Source: Syngnathus acus (lineage: Eukaryota > Chordata > Actinopteri > Syngnathiformes > Syngnathidae). Taken from it: a stretch of 64,000 nucleotides of DNA. A program made the position numbers and the translations under genes. Below are positions 12,368 to 23,231 of this stretch, piece by piece. The notes beneath the pieces are model-generated. The model saw only the letters and a program-made list of their open reading frames with translations. It searched no databases and was not told where the DNA came from. Positions within the stretch are counted from its first letter, which is position 1. Every line of letters starts with the position of its first letter. The stretch is from NCBI RefSeq assembly GCF_901709675.1, contig NC_051103.1, forward strand, positions 1,907,501 through 1,971,500. Direction: 5' to 3'.

Positions 12368-12700
12368 TGTTCTTTGTCAGTGTTTCAAAAATCAAGCCAA
12401 AGTTTCACTGCGGGTTTCGCCAAGAGTGTTAGCTACTAGGGCTAGCTTAAATTTGTTAAATTTTCTTTTAAAGAAGACAGTTTGCCACCTACCCAGTAAC
12501 AAATTAGCACTTAAGTGGTCCAACTTTATACAAACGTATGTCATGTAACCAGAAGTAATGACAAAATATATGTTATTTGATTTTTTTTCTCGCGGTTAGC
12601 ATGTTTCTCAGTTTAAAGTTGTGTTTGTGTTATTATCGAAGCCCCGCCTTTTCCGGTACTTCCTCGTGTTTACCGGAAGTAACGCAATAACACATTTGTT
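12368..12700 (-). promoter_or_regulatory. anks3 upstream region with ETS-type and GC-box motifs
   Basis: Upstream of the anks3 start lie GCCCCGCC (about 12641-12648), an inverted ACTTCC (12658-12663) and ACCGGAAGT (about 12672-12680). This is a TATA-less, ETS/Sp1-type composition. The stretch 12700-12999 is AT-rich and shows no conserved coding sequence; it separates anks3 from the 3' end of the C8orf33-like gene. Confidence 0.4.
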
Positions 12701-12999
12701 ACTTGAATTTTTTTTTTATATCTGTACTGTGAATATTTAAAATGTTGCTATATTGACAATAATCACTAGGCTAGCTTATACTTCTATTTCTATAAATTTC
12801 TAGTCATTTAAACTGATAGCGATCTTGGGGAAAACACATTTGTCATACCAGCATGTAAGAGCATTAACAACAATGATGGTGTTTATTAAAAACGTTAATA
12901 CATACAAGTGTGTTTTTGGTTTTCAGTTATTAGCTCCACTCACTTTTTTTTAAGCAGTTCACAACATTTAAACTATTAATATTCAACATTCCTACAAAA

Positions 13000-13879
13000 T
13001 TACAAAAAATTGAAGCGAAACTCCTCTTTTGACGCAGCGCACGTCTCTTTGGTTTCAGCTCTTCGATAAAACAATGATTTTTTGGGTGACTCTGACTTTA
13101 CTTTGACCTGAGCAGATGTCCGTTCTGGAAAGAAAGCAATAAGAGGGTGGGAAATAATGAAACTGTTGTCATGTATTGTCACACAAAGATCTAATTATAT
13201 ATAGCCCACCATTCTGCATGAGTTTGAACTGCTTGCGTTTCTCTTCTTCCATTTTTTTCCTGTAGTCTCCTGCCATGGCCCTCATCACCTGCCTCTTCTT
13301 GACCAGAGGAGCTTTGGAGCTGCGCAGTGTTTTAGATGTGCATGAGACGCGTCCTCTTCTGCAGGGAAAACAAAGTGTATACCACCACAAAAGCATATTC
13401 AATTGTTGATTTTAATGTGCTAAATAATTGCTAATTTATGAAATTGATCAAAATGGTTAGTCATCATCTTCCCCATTGTATCCAATACTAACTCTGCTTG
13501 GAAGTGGCCTTCTGTGACTTCATTCCCAGCTCCAGCTGTTCAATACACCAGTCCAATTGCCTTTTAAACTGCTCTTCTGAGCTCTGAAAGACACAGTCAC
13601 ATCAAGTTGGCACAATAAAGTACTTGGTGTTGAATTAGAGGTATGTGGCAACTTTTATCAAACACTAACCAGCTCTGTATTCTCGCCTGCTTGATTCCCT
13701 TCATTTGCACTTGTCTCTTGGGGTGCATCAGAGAGACCAGTTGTATTTTTCTTTCCAGATTTCTTCTTTTTCTTTGCTTTAGATTGGGAAGACTGTTCAT
13801 GTGGCGAGCTGACCTCCGACACAGTGGAAGAACTGTCATCTTGGATGCAGCGATCAACTCCTTCAGTCGCCGCTGCCAT
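13000..13879 (-). CDS. c8orf33: UPF0488 protein, C8orf33 homologue (apparent 1-bp deletion)
   Basis: The family has no established function. Exon 1 (13670-13879) encodes MAAATEGVDRC and a lysine-rich stretch SKAKKKKKSGKK. Exon 2 gives QLDWCIEQLELGMKSQK. Exon 3 gives TLRSSKAPLVKKRQVMRAM then GDYRKKMEEEKRKQF. The last exon ends with the family signature EEFRFNFL and a stop at 13000-13002. Exons 2 and 3 join as SKQ-KEDASHAHLK, but the conserved TLRSS that follows is one base out of frame. One A appears to be missing from the A-run (T-run on the + strand) near 13329-13334. As written the spliced frame breaks. Because both sides are conserved, a consensus error is more likely than a pseudogene. 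It is head to head with the H3.3 gene. Confidence 0.85.
13331..13334 (-). other. Frame break in the C8orf33-like gene
   Basis: On the minus strand the sequence reads CTAAAACACTG, where CTA AAA ACA CTG (LKTL) would keep the conserved frame. A one-base deletion in a homopolymer run is inferred. Confidence 0.7.
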
Positions 13880-14480
13880 GATGTCTACACATATGTCAAG
13901 GTTGAGATTTGGTCCACTCTTTTAAAAGAAATCCTCACATATGATTCAGTACACAATAACATGTACTACAGATTACCTGACTATCACAGACAGTGGCTTC
14001 AGGAAAATGTATTTACCTAGCATCATTTGCTCGCCAATAAGGACTATTCACAAATGTGTTTATCTTGACTAATCTTGACTAAGATACACAAAAGTGTTAT
14101 TTCAAAACATTCACATTTTTGATTCACGCCATATGAAACTTACCACGGGTGTTACGCCCAACAATATCCGTAAAGGAACATTTCTGGAACGTAAAAGTGT
14201 TCCTCCTGGATCATGGCTGGGACATGGATGAACAAAATGGGGGATTGTTTTTATGAGTTACAGGGAATTTATAATAATTGTGAACTTTATGCGTGAATAG
14301 TGTCGTTTTAAGAAAATATAATAAAACCAAATGAAAGGAATGGAAACATTTGAAAGAGGGTGGGCTTGTCTTTCTTTCAGCCAATCATATTTCGACTACT
14401 CTTGCCTTTGAGCCAATCACTGAGGTTCAAAGGCGGACACTATGACGCTATATATTTTGTCCGAGTGCTGGCTGTCTATC
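13880..14480. promoter_or_regulatory. Shared upstream region of the C8orf33-like and H3.3 genes
   Basis: The two genes diverge from this interval. Close to the H3.3 side lie two CCAAT boxes (14381-14385 and 14413-14417) and a TATA-like gctatatatttt (about 14447-14458). The arrangement and spacing suit transcription to the right starting near 14480. CCAAT boxes are typical of histone promoters, including replication-independent H3.3 genes. Confidence 0.6.
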
Positions 14481-14540
14481 ACTAACACTGACGTCGTCTA
14501 CGGTGAGGACACCGCACAGCTCCACGGAAGGAAGGCAAAC
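14480..14540 (+). other. Candidate non-coding first exon of the H3.3 gene
   Basis: The sequence ends AAGGCAAAC followed by gtaagt, a good donor, about 560 bp upstream of the H3.3 start codon. The start codon itself sits shortly after a ttttag acceptor (about 15080-15085). Vertebrate H3.3 genes normally have an untranslated first exon. Confidence 0.5.
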
Positions 14541-15106
14541 GTAAGTTCATGCATTTTTAATATTGCGTTAATCATTTTAATGCGATTTAATGTAAGCCTC
14601 GATGATTTAGTGACGTATTACAAGTTGGTTCTCAAACAAATCAGTCGTTTGCTAATTGTCAACAATACGGTGCGCGCCATAGCAACTAGCAAAGCAGCTA
14701 ATGCTGCAAAAATGCAATTTAAAGTATCCTACACTGATAATATCTTACTTGAAGATTAAGTTTTTTTTGCGACTTGAAATTACATATGGCCAGGCAGTGT
14801 CTTTATATTGTTATTTTTTAATAAAAAGTGACCTCAGTTACGCTACATGGCGCCATTTTGCTCACTTGAAAGCGAAACGTTGTCAAAGCCTACGTGCGTG
14901 ACAGCATTTATGATTTTAACCTTTATACCTGACCCACATTTACTTTTAATTGCCTTTGTGTTAGGGACTGTTGTTGGGTTTTATGAAACGTGTGTTCGTG
15001 ATTATTTTAGGTAAATTATGTCTAAATGGCGCCATTTTTCCATCCATAATTAATTGCTAGATATCACTCTTGTTTTTATTTTTAGATATAGTCAAACTAG
15101 TGACAA

Positions 15107-15706
<600 letters not shown>

Positions 15707-15922
15707 CTTTTTGTATATAATTAGGGGGGGTAGTTTGACTGGTTTTGTAAATTATGAATTATCGGAATGTGCAGCTTTGTGTCACATTTGTATCTTTTTA
15801 CATTCACAATAATCGCCCTTTGTGTTCATCTCTAAACTCATTTCTCTCAGCCTTTCTCAGGGCAATTAGCTTGTGACATTTTTGTCATCCTATGTGTGCA
15901 TGTCATGGAATTTCTTCCTGTA

Positions 15923-15928
15923 AATAAA
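15923..15928 (+). terminator. Poly(A) signal of the H3.3 gene
   Basis: AATAAA lies 217 bp after the stop codon and is followed by a T/GT-rich stretch. This fits a polyadenylated replacement histone rather than a stem-loop-terminated one. Confidence 0.6.
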
Positions 15929-16008
15929 CTTTCCACTACCTCAATTGGAGTCTTTTGGGTTTGTTCTTTAGCTGTGAATAGACTGAAAGTTGCCTTCGAT
16001 GTGACCAC

Positions 16009-16112
16009 AAAAATTAAAGAAGGTTCGGCGGTGCTTGTTTGTTAATAAGGCTAAACAAGCAAAAATTAAAGAAGGTTCGGCGGTGCTTGTTTGTTAATAA
16101 GGCTAAACAAGC
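16009..16112. repeat. Perfect tandem duplication of a 52-bp hairpin-bearing unit
   Basis: The unit at 16009-16060 is repeated immediately at 16061-16112. Each copy contains gcttgttt and aaacaagc, an 8-bp inverted repeat around a 12-nt loop. It lies between the converging 3' ends of the H3.3 and uqcc4 genes. I see no protein-coding role. Confidence 0.85.
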
Positions 16113-16173
16113 CTTTTTAATCAATGCAATTCAAATAAAACGTTGTATTATACACACACATCCCAGATGTAAT

Positions 16174-16783
16174 TTATTTTTTCTCATTTTCTTGATCAGC
16201 AAGCAATCCGGGTAAATGCTGGTATAGTTCCTTCTCCAACTGTGTGTCAATGTCCGACTCTTCTCTCATGGCGCACCACAGCAAGAAGCCTACCCCGATC
16301 ACACTGATAGGGAGCACTTTCCACCAAGGGCGTTGGTACTGGCTCCCCATGGAGCGCTCCACTTTCCAAGTCTTGTGACTTGCCTTGCTGGTGGAGAAGC
16401 GGATAGGCCCATTATTCACCTCCTGGACGTCTTCAGGTTGTTCTGACTTGGCTAGCCGATGATTGCTCACCGAAAGTGGCCGCACTCTGTTGACGAAAAA
16501 CGCATTAAAACATGTGCACACTGACACCCCCCTAACCAAAGGGCCTTTAATACAATAGAACTGCTGTTACAATCTCCCTTGCAGCCATGAGCAATGTAAT
16601 TCATTAAACTGACAATATCTGAACGCAAAATTAGAATAACAGAACTGCAGTGGGAGGTTACATGACAGCATCCAGTGGTCTAAAAGATTTCATCACTAAC
16701 CTGCACGCATTGGTGTGACGAATTAACGTCAACGTCCCACGACTGAACGTTTTGCTTGTCAGACCAGTGAAAACGTGAAACAT
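16174..16783 (-). CDS. uqcc4: UQCC4 (CCSMST1/C16orf91), complex III assembly factor
   Basis: UQCC4 is a small mitochondrial inner-membrane protein needed for assembly of respiratory complex III (family knowledge). It has two coding exons, 16701-16783 and 16174-16486, joined by GT-AG in frame. The start at 16783 reads MFHVFTGLTSKTFSRG, an arginine/threonine-rich, acid-free leader as expected for mitochondrial import. The mature part carries the conserved PIRFSTSKASHKTWKVE, RPWWKVLPISVIGVGF and a transmembrane segment ending LLWCAMREE, very close to mammalian CCSMST1. The C-terminus is short and charged (DQENEKK). The gene appears complete. It converges with the H3.3 gene and diverges from the C7orf50 homologue. 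Confidence 0.92.
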
Positions 16784-17198
16784 TGTAGCCTACGTTTTGT
16801 GCAAATTGTCATTATAGGACACACCGGTAAATTATGTATCCTTACAACTCAGGTCATGTAACGCAGTTGTACTACGGAGAATACATTCCGACACAACACA
16901 ATGCATTTTCTTACAATAGTTCCCCCCAAAGCAAGAGACCGTAATATTTGTTGATTTGTTGCAAATGTAGTTGTTTGGTCTAATACGTCTTCATCAGTCA
17001 TAATTGATCGTTTTTATATTTATTTTGTATTATTTAAGCATTTTATTTCACAATTAGTATTTTGAAACACCCTATGGTTTAATACACGAGCTCAGTTAGA
17101 GTGTGGGATTCACACACAGCGTTGTGCAGCATTTGAACGCCTCACAGATGCCGACCAATGACGCGACTGTAATTTCATTCATTCATGTTGCTGCATGT

Positions 17199-17206
17199 TG
17201 ACGTCA
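17199..17206. promoter_or_regulatory. TGACGTCA (CRE) palindrome in the uqcc4/C7orf50 divergent promoter
   Basis: A full 8-bp cAMP-response-element palindrome lies between the two divergent starts (16783 and 17477), together with a CCAAT box (accaatgac, about 17154). It probably serves one or both genes through CREB/ATF factors. A candidate leader donor (gcgtaagtat) follows at about 17260. Confidence 0.5.
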
Positions 17207-17476
17207 CATCCTGGTTGTGCCGCATGCTGATCCTCGCCAGCGTGTGCTTCTCTCAGCTGCGTAAGTATATAACATTTTATCAGAATATCTCAACAGATAT
17301 TTCCTTTATTCCATCGTAATGCATTGTCCTTTAAGGTGTTCAATCACGACTCAAAAACGTACCATTAAATTGTTGTCAGTAAGCATAAAATCAGAAGAGA
17401 CATCAAACATAATGTTTTCCTTAATATTGTTGACAAGTACTGGTTGTGTTTGTTGCAGGACTTAAATTGTGTCATC

Positions 17477-20400
17477 ATGACTAAAAACAAATCAGAACAA
17501 AAGGCCCCAAAGAGGAAAAAGTTGCCTTCAAGTGTTGATGAGGTTTGTGTGGAGCAAACCAAAGAATGCAAGAAGAGGGTGAAATTTGAGGTTAGTGGAA
17601 CAATAATTACATCCATTCTTCTTTGAAAGCACCTACAGGCTGTTTTTGTTCTTATCCAGGAGGCTCCGATTCAAACTCCAGACATCAACCTTCCGGTGGA
17701 GGAAGAACCAAAGACCAAAGTAAAGAAGAACAAAAAGAAGAAAAAGAAGACGCAAATAACAGAGCAAACAGAGACGACAGCGCAAATTCAGGTTTGACAC
17801 GTTTAATATATATATTTAATATATATATATATTTATCCGGCTGCGTGATCATCATATTTGTTTTGACTCCATTGTATAAGATTGACCAATCCAAAGAGGC
17901 ATTTGAGGGAAAAATAGAGAGCAGTCTCCTACCTACATTTTGCGCTTTTGAAAAACTTGAGTCATTGCGTTTGGGAGCGCTACGACTCAATGTCCTGCAG
18001 GGTGTCTGTGATCTCGACATGCGGCGTGATGATGTTCCTGTTTGGCTGAGCGCGCGCCGCACGCGGGCAGCAGTCGGCCATCCGCCTGAACATTGCGCGA
18101 AGCCTCTCTCGACTGGGCCGATGTGTGAGCGGCACGAGCATCAGGCTGATGCCGCTCCCCGTGAAGAAGACCAACTCGGCCACGCTCAGCCACGCCCTCT
18201 CCCAGGGGCTCAGCTCGCCCTGCAGCCGCGCCGCCCTCACCAGCGCCGTCATGTACAGGAGGTGACAGACCAGCAGCGTGGCGCTCACCGCCAGGAACGC
18301 CGGACCCTCGTCGGAACCCGAGAGAAACCTCCGGTGTGATTTGCGTTGCAGCACGCAGCCGCATATCACAAGTGCCAGTTGGAGAACATAAGGGATCAGA
18401 AAAGCCAGGCACAGCTTTGCCACGGCGTACGAAACTCCGGCGTCCATCGGATCTATAAAACACTGCGTCTCCCGGAGAAGACCGTCCCTCGGACCTCGGA
18501 TGCCGGCCAGAAGAAGAGAAACCAAAGTCGCTATCACGAGCACCAGCACCACGCAGACGCCAGGCCTCTTTATAATGGAGTTGGACGGAGGGTCTAGGGC
18601 CAGGATGTAAGCCATCAGCGCCAAGACCAGCAGGCCGCTGAGCGACACGACATGGACGGCGAAAGAAAGCGCGGCGCAGCCTATCGCCGCTGTCCTCAGG
18701 CTGTGAGGTCGGTGTGCTACGTTGTAGAAGGAGAAGAGAAGGAGCAACAGTTGAAGGCCGCAGAAGGCCCACAGAAGCTCGGCCAGGCGGCGCCGCGCCC
18801 TATAGGTGTGCACCAAGACGTAGAGCAAGAAGCAGCCGGCAAGCAAGGCGGTGGCAGCCAGCAAGGAGTACGCGTGGTTTGCTGAGGACATGAGGTCGGC
18901 GGCCGCGATCAGCTCCAGCACGTCGGTGGGCGTCGAGCCGTTGACGAGCGATGCCGAGCTGTTGTCGAGTGTTTGGGTGCTGCTCTCGCTTGACTGGAAA
19001 AAAAGTGCATCCATCACATATTTTACAACAAGACACATTTTGGAAAAACTACACAGGGCAATAGCGTCTAATTAAAGCTGTGCTTTTTTTTAGTTACGAG
19101 ACAATCGGATAGAATCTCTCGAAGGAGGTGACCTTAGATCTCTCGTCTTTTTACGCTTAGGCCCGAGTACAGCCATGTGAGAACGTTTGCCGTCTGCGGA
19201 GGAAACCTCTGCTCAGATGCAACATATGTTTCCACTTACCATTTTTTTTTTTTTTTTTTTTTTTGAGCGGTTGGTTGTTGTCGTCACTCCCTCGTCTCGT
19301 GCTCCCGTTCGTATCTCCCGGCCCGGTCGGCTGCCGTTTGAGTCGTAGCCCAAAACGACGACGATGCTCCTTGAGACAGAAAGATTGTTACATGGGCGAC
19401 ATCCCGCCAGCATACTTTCAGAGTGACTTCGTGGCCATGTGATCAGAACATTTTCCGCCCCTCCTTTTTTTTTTTTCTCCTCCTTCACCTTGCAGACTGA
19501 GAACCGTTAAATGGTAGAGCATACTGGCTCCCTTGTTCCGCCTCCCCTGAGAGTTGAATTCTGTTTTTGGAAATGGCTGTGGTGTTTTTTTTTTCTTCTG
19601 AGTATTCACTGCTGCACTTTTTAAACCTGCAATGCAACAGGAAGCCTTTTTTTGGTGGTTTTTAGCATCTGTGTGGTTTGACACATTGCACTTTGCAGAG
19701 TTGCAACGCTGGCAACAGAATATCGGCATGATCTTGTTTTTAATCAGATGACAGACACATTGTCATTTTGAACAGGGGTGTGTAGACTTTAAATATCAAC
19801 TGTATATCCCGCTTAAAATGATTTGCTTCTTTTGAACTAAAATGAAAAATAGTCAATATAACTACACCAAATTTGCTCTCCTTTTGTTTTGGTGCGATAG
19901 ATTTCAGATCCGGCCAAGGAGGAGGACTTGAGCCCGGAGGAGCGGCGGATTTTGGAGAGGAAGATGAAAAAGATCATGAAGAAGAAGTTGAAAGCAGAGG
20001 GGATCATCCCAGTTAAAAGCGAAGAGTCAGGGCCCACCGCGTCCCAGCAGGCTTTGGATTACCTCACCAGGTAAGTCACCTGAAGTTCAAACTGCTGTGC
20101 TACTAGCTTGCCAGCTCAGTGGCCTAGTGGTAGAGTGTCCGCCCTGAGACTGGAAGGTTGTGGGTTCAAACCCCGGCCGGGTCATACCAAAGACTATAAA
20201 AATGGGACCCATTGCCTCCCTGCTTGGCACTCAGCATTAAGGGTTGGAATTGGGGGGTTAGATCACCAACTGATTCCCGAGCGCGGCACCGCTGCTGCTC
20301 ACTGCTCCCCTCTCCCCCAGGGGATGGATTAAAATCACACGGGGATGGGTTAAATGCAGAGGACAAATTTCACCACACCCGGATGTGTGTGTGACGATCA

Positions 20401-20793
20401 TTGGGACTTTAACTTTTAACTTAACTTTAATGTTGGTCTTGAGTAACAACGGTCTTTTCAGCTGGGCTCACAATCGTGAAGCTTGGAGGTTTCAGAAGAA
20501 ACGCCAGACGTGGTTACTGCAAAACATGTTTGATTCTGAACAGGTGAGCTAAATTTAGCCTGGGTTGTTAGCGGAAGATGTTTTCTCTTGATATTGTGAC
20601 AATTTGCCACCAGATTGAAGATGAGAAGTTCTCATTGCTGCTGCAGTACATGGAGGGGCTCCGCGGGGGGTCGAGAGACACCACGGTTCAGAAGGCCCTG
20701 GTCCTGGTCCAGGAATCGGGGGAGGCGCCCGAGGATGCAAATGTCCAGAAGAGGGCGCACAGAGCCAGAGACGTTATCCAGATGCTTTCCTGA
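17477..20793 (+). CDS. c7orf50: C7orf50 homologue
   Basis: This is a conserved lysine-rich protein with a DUF2373-type C-terminal domain and no firm function. Exons are 17477-17590, 17660-17791, 19901-20070, 20462-20543 and 20614-20793, all in frame. The N-terminus is basic (MTKNKSEQKAPKRKKLPSS, KVKKNKKKKKK), which suggests nuclear or nucleolar location. The C-terminal half carries the conserved SWAHNREAWRFQKKRQTWLL, FSLLLQYMEGLRGGSRD and ARDVIQMLS, closely matching human C7orf50. The 2.1 kb intron 2 contains a receptor gene on the other strand, and intron 3 contains a SINE. The human C7orf50 locus also harbours nested GPCR genes (GPR146, GPER1). Confidence 0.93.
17980..19038 (-). CDS. Seven-transmembrane receptor-like protein nested in C7orf50 intron 2
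   Basis: A single uninterrupted frame of 352 codons. A second in-frame Met (MDALFFQ) nine codons in may be the true start. The N-terminal ~65 residues carry two N-glycosylation sequons (NSS, NGS). About seven hydrophobic segments follow, for example YSLLAATALLAGCFLLYVL, FAVHVVSLSGLLVLAL, GVCVVLVLVIATLVSLL and FLIPYVLQLALVICG. Class A hallmarks are degenerate: the DRY position after TM3 reads MAY, and NPxxY reads VPLTH. A cysteine in the second extracellular loop (TQCF) may pair with one before TM3. The tail is basic, then acidic (ITDTLQDIES). Its location recalls GPR146, which is nested in human C7orf50, and there is faint resemblance around TM6-TM7, but similarity is too weak to name it. An orphan or fast-evolving GPCR is the best description. 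Confidence 0.8.
   Translation of the reverse strand: MCLVVKYVMDALFFQSSESSTQTLDNSSASLVNGSTPTDVLELIAAADLMSSANHAYSLLAATALLAGCFLLYVLVHTYRARRRLAELLWAFCGLQLLLLLFSFYNVAHRPHSLRTAAIGCAALSFAVHVVSLSGLLVLALMAYILALDPPSNSIIKRPGVCVVLVLVIATLVSLLLAGIRGPRDGLLRETQCFIDPMDAGVSYAVAKLCLAFLIPYVLQLALVICGCVLQRKSHRRFLSGSDEGPAFLAVSATLLVCHLLYMTALVRAARLQGELSPWERAWLSVAELVFFTGSGISLMLVPLTHRPSRERLRAMFRRMADCCPRAARAQPNRNIITPHVEITDTLQDIES
20110..20432 (+). mobile_element. tRNA-derived teleost SINE
   Basis: The head shows RNA polymerase III box A (tggcctagtggtagagtg, about 20120-20137) and box B (ggttcaaacccc, 20163-20174) spaced as in a tRNA. A non-tRNA body of about 200 bp follows, then a tail of short ACTTTAA/ACTTTTAA-like repeats. 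It sits in intron 3 of the C7orf50 homologue in the sense direction. I do not assign a family name. Confidence 0.85.
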
Positions 20794-21282
20794 GCGTTCC
20801 AGGCTTGAACATCAGACAGCATCGTTGGTTACCTTGTTCGTACTCGTTAATCCAAGTTATCCATGGGAACAAAAATTATTTTCTCCTTTGTGGCAAAACA
20901 CGTGTTTTGTTTCAAAATTTTATTTACAAAAATCAATTTTACAAATATTAAATATTTGTTATTCCAAGCATATTTTGGACAATATTTCTTCATCAATTCA
21001 AACCTCTCCAAATTCATACTATTTAAAAAATTCATGACATGTTGGGAAATATCTTTCACAGCTCCCATTTAAATTTTTTTCAGTCTCCCAGATCAGTTCA
21101 GCGTCATTTCCTCGGAAATTGAAATCTCTTTTTTTGTGGATGGTAGGCACAAAAATCCACTTTCTTATGCCGCGTCATCGGCCGACATCTCCACGTAAAA
21201 TCTCCGCCTCCGCACCTTTTGTCTCTTCTGCGACATAAAGCGAAAAATGAAATATCCATTTAGCCAACAAAAAGGTCATTTT
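20794..21282. other. Convergent 3' ends of the C7orf50 homologue and gnptg
   Basis: AT-rich spacer without a conserved coding exon. It contains several AATAT/AAATATT stretches that could hold poly(A) signals on both strands, but no single signal stands out. Confidence 0.35.
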
Positions 21283-22807
21283 TCAGCGAGTGAGAGTTGA
21301 ACCTGGCTTTGCATCCCAAGCGATATTGTGATGAGTGAGCAGGGCTCGCAGTCTCGTAATCTCTTCTCGCTGTTTTTGGAAGTCCTGCCAAGGCCGCTCT
21401 TGTTAAACATGTTGAACAATATTGAACAAAGTACATCTCCATACCTCATTACATTTCTGTAAAGAGTTGTGTGCTTCTTCTTGAACTGCAACCTCGGGCA
21501 GCTTCTGGTTCACTTTTTGACCCCTCAGGAGGCCGGCAACTTCAAAAACATCCCTTATCAGATTGTTGTAACCCTGCAAGAGATGGCATTCAGCTTGGTG
21601 CTGTGCAATTAATGACGTGATTTTTATTTATTTATTTTTTTAACTTACTTGCTCTGTGACGAGACCTTCATAGCGAGCCTGCTCCGCTTCATCCCATTCC
21701 TTTTGCAGCTCCTCATTCAGAGTTGGGTACACTTGAAAACAGCATGCAAAGTAATAAGTTATAGAGAACTAGTCAAGTTTATTGACATAACTTGTGGTCT
21801 TACCTAAAAGAGAATGCGGGTGGCAAACTAGTGGTGTCTCAAAAGTTAGCGAGTACATGCAAGTGCTTGGCTCTGACACTTGAGCGAGCTTGGTTTGGCT
21901 GCTGCAGGCAAGAAGCACCTGCAGAAAAGGACACAAGCTACGTTTGATACAAACTATCCCAATTTTTTTGGGAGTACTTTGAGAGTCCACCCGCCTTTGC
22001 TTCACGGTTTTTGGTGCCACAAGTGTCTCCGTCTCTCATCCACATGCCTGTAAAAGTGTTGTTGCTTATCTCCCACTCATGCCAGATCCTGTAAGCAGAA
22101 CATGAAATCATTTTGGGTCACTGCTGAAAAGCCACGCCGATAGCTGGAGAAGTCTTACCCCAGGATCCCATTGTAAGCGTTCCATCGAAATGACTGTTCA
22201 TGTTGGGTGAGGTTGTGAAATGGACAGAACTCGTATCGATACCTAAAAGTAGGATTTTAAAAAAAAAGTACATACATAATCCGACAAAATGTTTGTGGCT
22301 TAGTTTCGGAATAAAACTTACACTGATTGTGTAAGACTGAAACACCTTCCAGCCAAATGAAAAAGATGTGAAGGTCCTAATGGAGGGAAGATGTTGAACA
22401 GCAATAAAACTGTGAGACTTTATTTTATTAATATCCAAGATGGAATGAATGAATGTTGTCATAAAATGACATTAACGTTACCGGACACTGGAGATGGAAG
22501 CGCTTTAGCTTGAAGTCTGCTTCCCTGAGCCAGAATGTTGTTGTTCAACCTTAGGAGAAATAGACAAAAGCACCGGTAAATGATGGAGTGCGGAGCAGTG
22601 GAAAAACAAAATGAAGTTATTTATTTGACAAACCCAAATGTATTCGGAGCCTCGACAATCTTGATTTTTCCACCGATTGCATGGGTTGCTATTGAAAAAA
22701 CGTCAAACAAACGTTATTCTCTGCTCATCTGTCGATTAATCACACGCCAATTACTCACCGAAAAAACACAGACACACAGCGAAGGCGAATATTAAGTGAT
22801 GGGTCAT
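21283..22807 (-). CDS. gnptg: GNPTG, GlcNAc-1-phosphotransferase gamma subunit
   Basis: This is the gamma subunit of the Golgi enzyme that builds the mannose-6-phosphate tag on lysosomal hydrolases. The start at 22807 reads [17 protein letters not shown], a signal peptide. Following exons give [26 protein letters not shown], then the conserved MRH/lectin-like core: [49 protein letters not shown], and [23 protein letters not shown]-terminal coiled region follows ([15 protein letters not shown]), ending at 21283. Two N-glycosylation sequons (NLT, NNT) are conserved. The tail is shorter than in mammals. The junction after NREAK needs a GC donor (AAG|gcgggt) or one fewer G; with GT two bases later the frame shifts. 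It is head to head with tsr3, as the human genes are neighbours. Confidence 0.94.
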
Positions 22808-22906
22808 ACTAAACACGCAGTACGTTTTTAATTTTAGTGATTAAAATATTTTTGTTGACATTTTTGTCACGTCTGAGGAAATTCGGGTGGGCTTCCGGGT
22901 TAGGCA

Positions 22907-22916
22907 GTCACGTGAC
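22907..22916. promoter_or_regulatory. CLEAR-type element GTCACGTGAC upstream of gnptg
   Basis: A perfect 10-bp palindrome identical to the core CLEAR consensus recognised by TFEB/TFE3. It lies 100 bp upstream of the gnptg start codon and 315 bp upstream of tsr3. gnptg acts in lysosome biogenesis, so control by TFEB is plausible. That is inference from motif and context. Confidence 0.65.
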
Positions 22917-23231
22917 AATAACACGTTTTGCGCACGCGCTGTTAACATTCGACGCACGTCGCGATTTATATACAATATTTTAGTTTGTGATATTTTAAAG
23001 GGCAGCGCAGATCAGATTTTTTTTATTGAGACTGACACACTCTGCTTACTTGCAAAAACGGACATTTGGGGCTTGAAGTTTACGTGCTACGAATGTTTAC
23101 GTACATGCTAATGCTAATGGTTTTTGGCTAACAGGAAGCATGTGTAGGCTCTTCAGACTTAACTTTTGAAGATAAATAATAGCTGCTTACAGTATATTAG
23201 ACGAGGTTACAATATATGTTAGGTGTGCAAA

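Noticed and set aside
17623-18339. Long + strand frame overlapping the nested receptor
   Set aside because: Its right half is the antisense of the receptor and its left half is c7orf50 exon 2 with read-through. There is no independent support.
20108-20180. tRNA gene
   Set aside because: Boxes A and B are present, but the sequence continues into a SINE body and repeat tail and lacks a full 3' acceptor half. It is a retroposon head.
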